Part shown: piece by piece, positions 24,201 through 33,200 of the stretch | How positions within the stretch are numbered: position 1 is the first letter of the stretch | Layout: each line of letters opens with the position of its first letter | Source of the DNA: Cloeon dipterum | Taxonomy: Eukaryota; Arthropoda; Insecta; Ephemeroptera; Baetidae | Assembly (NCBI RefSeq): GCF_949628265.1 | Contig: NC_088790.1 | Location: 17,984,545-18,048,544, forward strand | Reading direction: 5' to 3' | DNA: 64,000 bases | Translations under genes and position numbers: made by a program | Notes under the pieces: model-generated | Seen by the model: the letters and a program-made list of their open reading frames with translations, nothing else | Told to the model about the DNA's origin: nothing | The model's database searches: none

Positions 24201-27200
24201 CCTTCGAGCTATGGATGAAAATAGATAATCTTCATTTCATCGCGCCTCGATCTCATATTTTTTGTTTCGTGTAAATTGCGTAAATTGCATAACATTAAAA
24301 CATGTAATAAGCGCTGCCCTGTGCAGTCGAGAAAAACCGGCTGATAATTCTGCGAATTGGCTGAACTTGTCAAGTTTGTAAAAAGTTATTTATTTTGTAA
24401 ATAAGCAAATTTTGAATTCGTTTGTTGCCACTGACTTGTCTATATCGCGTGGGCTTTTATCAATTTTCCAGCGTGGCGAACAGAAAATCGCTGCCTTAAT
24501 TGAGGGCCAGTGCTCCATCTCGTGGTTCACGTGTTCGCCGCAGCCGCGCTACTTTCCGCTCGCGACTCGACGAGGTTCAAAGCTCTCTCCATAGAGTTCA
24601 TTCGCATCGGCCTGCGCTGGCCGTTTTGAAATTCCGCGGCACGGCAGCTCTGCAGCCCGGCGGTGCAATGCACTTGCTTCACTTATTCGTCTGTAATTAA
24701 TTTTGCACACACACTCAGCCGGCTGGAGCAAGCGAGCGAGCGAGCGAGTGTTTTGTTTGTGATTCGTGCGAGTCACGCCAAGGGGGACAATGCTTGCAGC
24801 CAGGGTTCGCGGAATGAAACTTTTTTGCGAAAGGAGATCGAATTTATAACACACTTGCGGAAGGTTTTGCAATAGCTTGTGCAACTCCTTGGGTGCATGA
24901 TTCGATTTACGCGCTGATGCAATTGATATATGTAAGAGAAAAGCTGCAATCAAGGAGGATAACAAGGTCTGTGCGAAAATTAGTTACAGATTCCGCGAAA
25001 AGATCGCCAATGCACGTGATGAAAGCATATTGATGAAATGCATTATTCGTTTCATATTAGCATTGGTTTTACAAAGCAACAAAGCCAGTTTGTTCTCTCA
25101 CAAAGAAAAACCAAATTACTGTGAATTTTAAAAGCTTTTACAATGGCCGCAAATAAAAGCAAAAATAGCAGCAAATAAAAGTTGACTAAATCAAATTTAT
25201 GACTTTTCATAAAACATAAAAATCAAATGTTCATCAAGTTTAAAGAAACGGCTCTTTGCGATTTTAAAAAGCTTTTAAGTGAAAGAAATAGACTTTTAAG
25301 CAGAGATTTCGTTTGCATCGCATAATAAAAAAACGCCTCGATGCATTCAGAATTTTATCCACGTGCCTACAGTTTCCTTAGAGATTGCAAAAAAGCGTCT
25401 GGGCCCCACTTTCTGCGAAAAAGGAGATCCTCCACCACCAGACACCTTTGAGAGGCGGTTCCCGGGTTGAATTTCGTGGCAATTACCCCGGCAGTCAGTC
25501 TGGAGTCTGGAGCACGTTAATGGGGGGTGCACCGGGAGGAAAGGTAAGAGCGAAAGCGGGGGTGCGTCAAGCCCAGTCAGCGCCAACTCAGTCAGTCAGG
25601 GGGTGCGAAAGGGAGCTAAAATATAGGGTGGAAAGACCGAAATGTACCCCAATGGTTTATAAATATAGAAGCCTACATGCTTCTTTTGGTATCACTTGTT
25701 CCCGGTGAAAAGTCGGGGGAAAGCGTCGGGCGTTGCGCGGGTTGCCATAGTGACAGGCGCTTGGCTGGCATTCCGGCAAGGGTGCGCCCGCTGCCGCCGC
25801 GTGTCCAAAAACTGGGGGGTTGCCACGGCAACCAACGCCATGGGAAGGGTCGGGAGAACACAGACGCTTTCGTTCCTAGTGGGGTTGCATTAAAAATAAA
25901 GCAACGTGTGCACCGCGCCCGCCGCCGCCACCGTCGGAGTGAAGAGGGCGGCGGCCGGCAATATGGGGAACGCATTTGGAACTCATGTTCAAGGGCGCAC
26001 GCTTATTACCAAAACTAGGCCCGAAATAGTACATTTATTTGTTTGGTACCAAGAGAGGGAAGCCAGACTATTTTGGTACCGACATCTTGCATCTCTGTAG
26101 TCCACAAGAGAGGGAAAAATGTTTTTTGGAGAATATATTTTCAATTGAATTGTGTCAGTGGCACAGTGAGTTTTGTTAAATTATCAGCGTTATTGAAAAA
26201 AAATCTACCCCGTATTTCTTGCAAGGAAATCACAGCACACGCACACTTGCTGACAAATTTACACGCCCGCTTTGCTTTCAACCTTCACCGCCAAGGTGCC
26301 GTGACCCTCAAAATTTTCAAGAACGATTGCGAGCAAGTGCAATGACGCCAGTCGACCAGTTCAGTCGAGCGTGTGATTTCATTTTATCAGTAGTAAAAGT
26401 GAGAACGAAGCAGGCAGGACACGCACGCAGGCCGAAACTCGCTATAATATTTTGTCATAGTTTTGTTTTACGTTTGAAAGGCTGGCGGGTATTTTCGGAC
26501 CATGATAATCCGACAGTCAGTTTTTAGAGTTCAAGCAAAATTCGTGATGAAAAATAAAGTTTCAAGTTGGTTAAAGAAATAAATAAAAGTGTTTACTGAC
26601 AATACCATTTTCCTCCATTCATAGTAGCAACGTTTGGATTAAATTGAAAAATATTAGTTTCACGACATTAGCTTAAATGATGCGACGTTGGCCCAATGAT
26701 CAAGTAAGTCTGATACATAGCTTCTAGTTAATAAAATTCCCACGACTGACAGATCGAGACGAACGATCACAGAGCGAATATTTTTATTTCGCGGCGCACG
26801 ACTCGGGGCAAAATGGCCAGACTCGACGGAGCGAGCCTTTGTCGACGGTCGTAGTGCTTTTGACCTGACATTCGAAGGTACACAGCCCGGAAGCTTCACA
26901 TCAGCACACAGTGAGCTGCAGGAAAACCAGCCTCACACATTCAGACTGGCTCTGCTTTTTACAACTCCTGCGCGCGCTCTCGGGGAAAAAGGCGACGTCA
27001 CAAGGTGAACGTCTGGTCAGCTCCGAACATTCAACTTTCGCTGCTCGCACAGGCATTGCAATAAAAATGAGTTTCGAGCGCGCAGCCAACTGCGACTGCC
27101 TCTCGCTGCAGTTTGACTCGCTTTTTCTCACTGGGTTTCTCTTGTCTTGTTTTGCTTGTTACTTAATTGTGGTGTCGGTCGGTCGGAGCTTCTTCTCGCG

Positions 27201-30200
27201 CGAGCCTAATGAGTAACTTGATTAATTACGCGGAAATTCGGCGGTTTGGAGTGAGACATTATTATTTCAGGTTGGAGAGGAAAATTATATTCTCTGAATC
27301 AGTGGACAATATGGTTCTTGAAATTTAAAAATAATATTTTAATTCAAGGAAGCTACTATGAGGTAGATTTTAAATCAATCTCACTTTGAAGGTATGATGC
27401 TAAACAAAAGCAACATGACGTTTTGGCTCAATTACAAGCTGATGAAATGATGCGAGGCAGACATTTTTTCTTCCCGTCGTCTGCATTCTTCGCCCAAGGC
27501 AGGTTAATCATCTTCCAATAATAACAAACCCGAGAAATGACCGTCACGCGGAGGTGGAGCAAGGACTCTGCTCGAATTGTGGAGCAGGGATGTTCGAGTG
27601 CGTCTCAACGCCGCATCCTTATCAGCGAGCGCGAAAAGATGTCAAGGAAGAGAACGCGGAATTAGCACAAATTGACATTGATTCGGACGCCGACGCACCA
27701 ACAGTTTAGTGTGGCGGTCGTTTTTAGCTACGACGAGACCTTGCATCAAACCTAGGAAGTAGCGCTCAAGTGCGGCACAAATACAAATTCGCAATTTGGG
27801 TCACGGTCCTTTTTCGTGTTAATCTATTAAGGAACGGGTAAATAAGATTAGCTAGGTGATGCTCACTCGCGGAATTAGGCCGCTTTTCGTCACTGATTCT
27901 TTTTGGGTTGAATCAGCATACACAACACTATTGAGATTTTGGCTTCGAGGCCACTAATTCTTTATTCAAAGATTGGACCAAGAAGATCTTTAATATTATG
28001 CAATTTATTCTCGATTCAACGAAGTTGGAGTCAATAAGTATTTTATTTTAAAACCAAACAACGAAATACTCTAAGTAATTTTGAAATAGTAGAATTGGTG
28101 AGTCAGAAAGGCGTTGGCTTATATATTTTAACACTGATACTATCACGCTTGCTAATCGTTTTGTTTTTCTCTGCCAAGGTCACTGCTGCCGTCGTTTCTT
28201 CACCCCAATTTCCCTGCTGACGGATAATTAGGTGGCCAGCTGAATAATTCTGCCATTTTTGCATCCGCAACATCTGCGCCATTAATATCGTGCTGGGAGG
28301 CCAAAAAATAGACAAAACACGAAACTCGCGTGCAGGAGGCAGTCCGGCATAAAAATCAAACGCCTTTCCGCTCTGCTGCTCTTGACTTTTGGTTTGGGAA
28401 CTTTCGGCTAGGGAAGGGTTCAAGGTTTCGCGAAAAGGATGATTGTGCTGGGCGACCTTCAAGCGCCATTTCCGCAGTAAAATAGAGCTGACGAGTGTGG
28501 GCGAGCGATCGCGTTTGGGTGGAAACGACCAATTTCGGACAGATTGGCATCTTAAAATTTCCTTGCTTCCGGTCCAAATAAAAATTATTTTGGCTGGTGG
28601 TAGCGCTTTTTGTGATGAAATGTATCAAAGCTCAATTTTATATTTTTCCCCTTCAAATTCACATTAATACATTGTGATGTCAAACTTATAAAAAGCAATT
28701 TATAAAATGTGAAGAAAGAAATAGAACATGTTTCATTAAGAGGAGAAAACAAAGTTCTTTGATGTGGTGAAAGATTTTGTATGGCCTCAAAAGTATGCAT
28801 AAGTCCAAAATTGTCCGCCTCCACAATCTATATTATATAGTAAGCGCACATTGGGCACGCGGAGCTTTTACTTTTTTCAAGGCCTGCCGTCTTTTGAGCT
28901 AAAGATTTATCGGCCCGTATGATAATTATTTCTTTTGGTTTTATTCGCTGTCGGAGCGAGCAGATCAGATCCTTGACCCTCGAGAAGAGCCTCCCTTGGC
29001 AGGCGGGAAGACCAATCGCACGCAGCCCGCTGTCGCGTCTCCACGCCTCGTAACCTTGGCCTAGACCCGAATATTAACGACCAAAACTCGGCACCCGAAT
29101 TTCGCGAGCTCCTCTTGCCAGGGGAAATTCGCACTCACAGGAAATTGACGCCGTTTATTCTGCGCACCTCTTCGATTAGCTATTTCGCACAGATCTCGGA
29201 GTGCGTAACTCGATTTCCATTCCTTTTTCCGCTCATTTTCAAATAAAAAACTTTTCAGCAAGCGACTGTATGTTTCCAAATTTTATTATTAATATTACAA
29301 TTTTTTTTCATAAATAAGAGCTGCAAGAGTTATTTTGTCAACATATTTGTTCAGGGAAACATATTAATTAGATTAGGTGCCTTTAGAAACAAGTTAAAAG
29401 CACTTAAGTCCTTTAATTGCAGATGTTTATTCTATACACTATTAATTTTTGCCTTTTAAGAGTGTTTATGGTTTATTTGGCAGGTTTTTCGTGTCTGCGA
29501 ATTAAAAATAGGCTGGTTTGGTTGGATATCAAAAAGATTACTTTTGAATTAAAAACTAACATAAAAAATAAACAAAGATTTTGCGCGAAATCTAATTAAT
29601 GTGAATCGGAATTTTTAATTAGGAAAAGTCTAAGCCTAAGTTTGCGACAAAATCATCCTGAGCACATTCACTCATTCCTCGCACGTGCTCTCAAAATCCA
29701 AGCGAGTGAGGCCACGCGATTTCATTACTCGTGCCCCCTCGTCGCGACTGCCTTTGCTTTTTACGCGGCGCACAGGGACGTACTTGCTCACAAAAGTGCT
29801 CTGTACTCTAATACTTTGCGATACTCGCTTTTCATCCCCGAGAAAGGAAAAGCTCATGATGTGTGTGTGTGTGCACGCGTGTTCGCTGAGGGAAGGAGTG
29901 GGTTGCTGGGTGAGTGGGTGGGTGGGGTACGATACGCAATTATTTCAGCGAAGGGATGCAACGGGGGAGAGGATGAGTTCATCCATGCAACCCTCTGGCG
30001 TGCGTACAGTCAGTGTACTGTATGTGTTGGCATTATTTTCCCTCCGCGCCGGCACATCGCGGGGGACACAGGTGCATACATAATTGTGTCATGTGCAGCA
30101 TCCACCCCTCTCCGGATCCAAAGGGGTTGTGTACGGCGAGTTGCTGGGGTCGCAGGACGAGGGAGCTAATAAATTTTTGCTAGAAACGCACAACAGTATT

Positions 30201-33200
30201 GAGTGTATCTATCTGGAAATTAGTTTCGACGCATTACAGTCCCTTGGTGATTTTAGCTCATCTATGTGTGAATTTAATTCTAAAGCTGGCAATAGTCTTT
30301 GATGTTTTGGGAAAATAATTGATGTTTTTCATTTTTAAAAGCCTGAGAGTTTCGTCAGAGATTGTATTATCTTTTTAACGTGTTTACTTTCCGGATTTCA
30401 GATTTTTTGCTCAAAACTGCGAATGATGGTTTTATTACGCTATGCGTTATATTTGACATTGAAAGTGTCACTAAATCGGAGCGTCATTATCTGCACAAAG
30501 ACACTAACATTTGTCAAGGCGCACTCTGCGTTTGCTATCTCCACAGTGCCAGCCATGAAACTTTGCAGCTCTCTGTGTTTATCTCGCCAATTGGTCGGCG
30601 GCGGAACCTTGATTTTACGCCAAAATTTGGCCATCTGCTGATAGTGACGAGCATTGTTGCAAAGGTTGCTGGGCAGCTCTGTGTAGGGCACCGGCTGCGC
30701 GTCGCTCTGTGTACAATAAAAGCCGCGTACTTTCAAGTACAAGGGCGCGTGAAGTGCCTCGCGCGAGAACGCATTCTATTTCGAGAGTTGCGCTCATCCG
30801 GCGGCTTGGCGGATCTGCCACTTAGGCTGATGCGAATTTCGCAAAAAGCGCTTAACTTGTGCAAGCTGGAAACTTTTATCTCCCCGACCGGCTGCCCCAC
30901 ATAAACAGTTTTGCAAATATCAAACAGCAATACTGTGGCATTCAGCTAATTAAATACTTTTTTTATGATCAATAAGACGCAGCCCGTTCGAAAGGGTGGC
31001 AACAACTGCAACAAAGGCATCAAAGGCGTCGCTGCAGTGCGGCCGTTGCACCAAAATCGACCCATTGGTCTCGAAACTTGGACCGAGGGGGAGGAAAATC
31101 CATCCCCGGGGCTTCTTTTCCGCACCCCAGCCAGAATGCAGCTCGCGAGAGCCGCGTGGAAATTCGGGCTGCAGCAGCGCGGGCAGGGGCTGCGTTTCTT
31201 GCGTGTGTGCACTTGGGTCGATAGCGCGGGGCAGGTACGTGTATAAATGCACACTTAGAGCCAGAAACAATTTCGGCGGGGTGCATTTCCGAGTGCGCGC
31301 GCACCGGCGGATGCACCGTCCGCGTCTTCCCTCGCGGGGTGCAGCGAGGCCCGTCGAGGGGAAGCGCGAGGGCGTGGGCGTTGCAGAGCGGGGCGGCGGC
31401 CGACCGGCGGCGAGACATGCAGACGGGTCGATATTGCAGGCCCCCCTGCATGCACTGGAGAGCGGGAGAGAAAAGAAAGAAAAAAAGAAAGGAGCGAGAG
31501 AGAGAGAGAAGCCATCCTCGAACACCCCAGACGGATTATGCCAATTTTTTTATCCCGTCCGGCCGCGCTCTTAATGAATGAAGAGCACCTTGAGCGGCGG
31601 TTTGTATGTAGGTGAGTAAGTGTGAGCGCGGCCTTGCCGGTGGTGCGCCGGCAAAGAGCATCTCCGTCCCCGATAATGATGATAAAGCAGCGCGATCGCG
31701 CTGAGGATGAGACAAAGCGTCTGGCCGAGGTCGGCTGGCCGGCCGGCCTCCGCTCGCTGCCACGGCCATTGTCAAGCGCATTGCTCGAGGTGCGTCCGTG
31801 AAAATGATCTCCGGCTTTGAAAATTCGCAGCAATGACGTTGCCTATCGGAAATCGGTGGAGGCCGTTCTGGCAAAATATCAAGTAGCCTTGCAAAATTGT
31901 CCTAATGTTGGCGATGTAGGTGGAACACGTCTATCTGATGAAGTCTCGTTAAGCCACCACAAAATTTATCAACTGCCTAATTATTTTACCTTCAGAGCAA
32001 GAAAAAAAGACGACTGTTATGCAGGCAAGTCGCAGGAGACCATCAATCACGTTTTTCCTCGATGTAGGAAAATAAAATTCGCGATGTCGTGGGCAGGCAG
32101 AGGCCGTGAAATAGGTAGGCTCAAGTGGCTGATAAGGCACGAAAATTTGACCGTGATGGGGCCCTCGAGGCGCACCGCACGCCAACGGCAAAGCAAAAAT
32201 TAGCTTGACAACAAACAGCCGCGTGCAAACCACCGGCAGGAGACTCTTTTTGCAAGGCCCACTTTTGCATCATCAGCAGTAAGCGTTGGAAAGCGCATTT
32301 ATTTATGATATGGGCCAACTTGGTAAATTTCGGTTTCTACTGGGACAAACTAAAATATAAGATGCATATATGCAGATTGTTGATAATTGTTATCTATCTC
32401 TCTTCCTTGAGGTCTGATTTAGCAAAATTCCGTCTTGCAGCTTGTTAGAGGGGTGGGGTGCGCTTTTCGCGTGCAGACCGACTGCAGCTTGGTGGCCGGT
32501 CCGCGAGCGGCGGCGGCGGTGGCTGCGGAACGAGGTCACGCCATTGACCCTGGTGGCTGCCTCAATGCACCACCGTGTTCTCCACAGTGTCTGGCGCGCA
32601 TGTCCGCCCGTGTGCACCGCCGCACACAAACAACACACCCCGCGCTGGACCGAAACCCGGGCGGGCGGGCGTGCCAGCCAGCAACTGGGTCAGGAAAAGC
32701 CGGCCGGCGAAAAACCGGGCTGCGATGCCAACCCGCGAAAGCAACTTTTACCCTCCGGTAGGGTGGGACTTCTCTCCCTCCCCCACCCGCCCACCGCCAG
32801 ACCGACCCACTTGCTTTGGCCGGGTGCACCGGCTCCAATTACTAGATATTTATATGCAAAAAAGATGTCTGGTGCAGCGCGCTCAAATTGAGTGCGCTGC
32901 TCTGGCTGTCTGGGTCAGTCAGTATTTGCGCAGCGCCAGAGCAGACATCTGACACAGACTGAGGTCACAGGGTGAACTGCAACACCCCACTATGCATCCA
33001 GGCACTCACTCATAATCTACGATCTAGGTCTCAAGATCTCGCCACTCCAAAGAACACACAATGCCCTGTTCACTTGCTAACCATGAGTTTCCAATGCTTC
33101 TACAGGCCAAAAAATGCAAATAAAAAGGATAAGACAAGTCTTTTATTTCTCTAACGTGAAAATGTTTATTTGCGATTTTTTTGGAAAGTCATAACAGAAA

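Noticed and set aside
29061-29279. Minus-strand frame considered as another E75 first exon
   Set aside because: Begins at TTG, lacks a phase-compatible donor, and no similarity to E75 N-termini.
30440-30904. Overlapping frames on both strands of about 100-180 codons in the E75 intron
   Set aside because: No domain, no splice partner and no codon bias different from flanks.
31000-31874. Several open frames of 140-190 codons on both strands
   Set aside because: They overlap each other in a GC-rich segment where stops are rare. They are Arg/Ser/Pro-rich without domains and lack splice partners.
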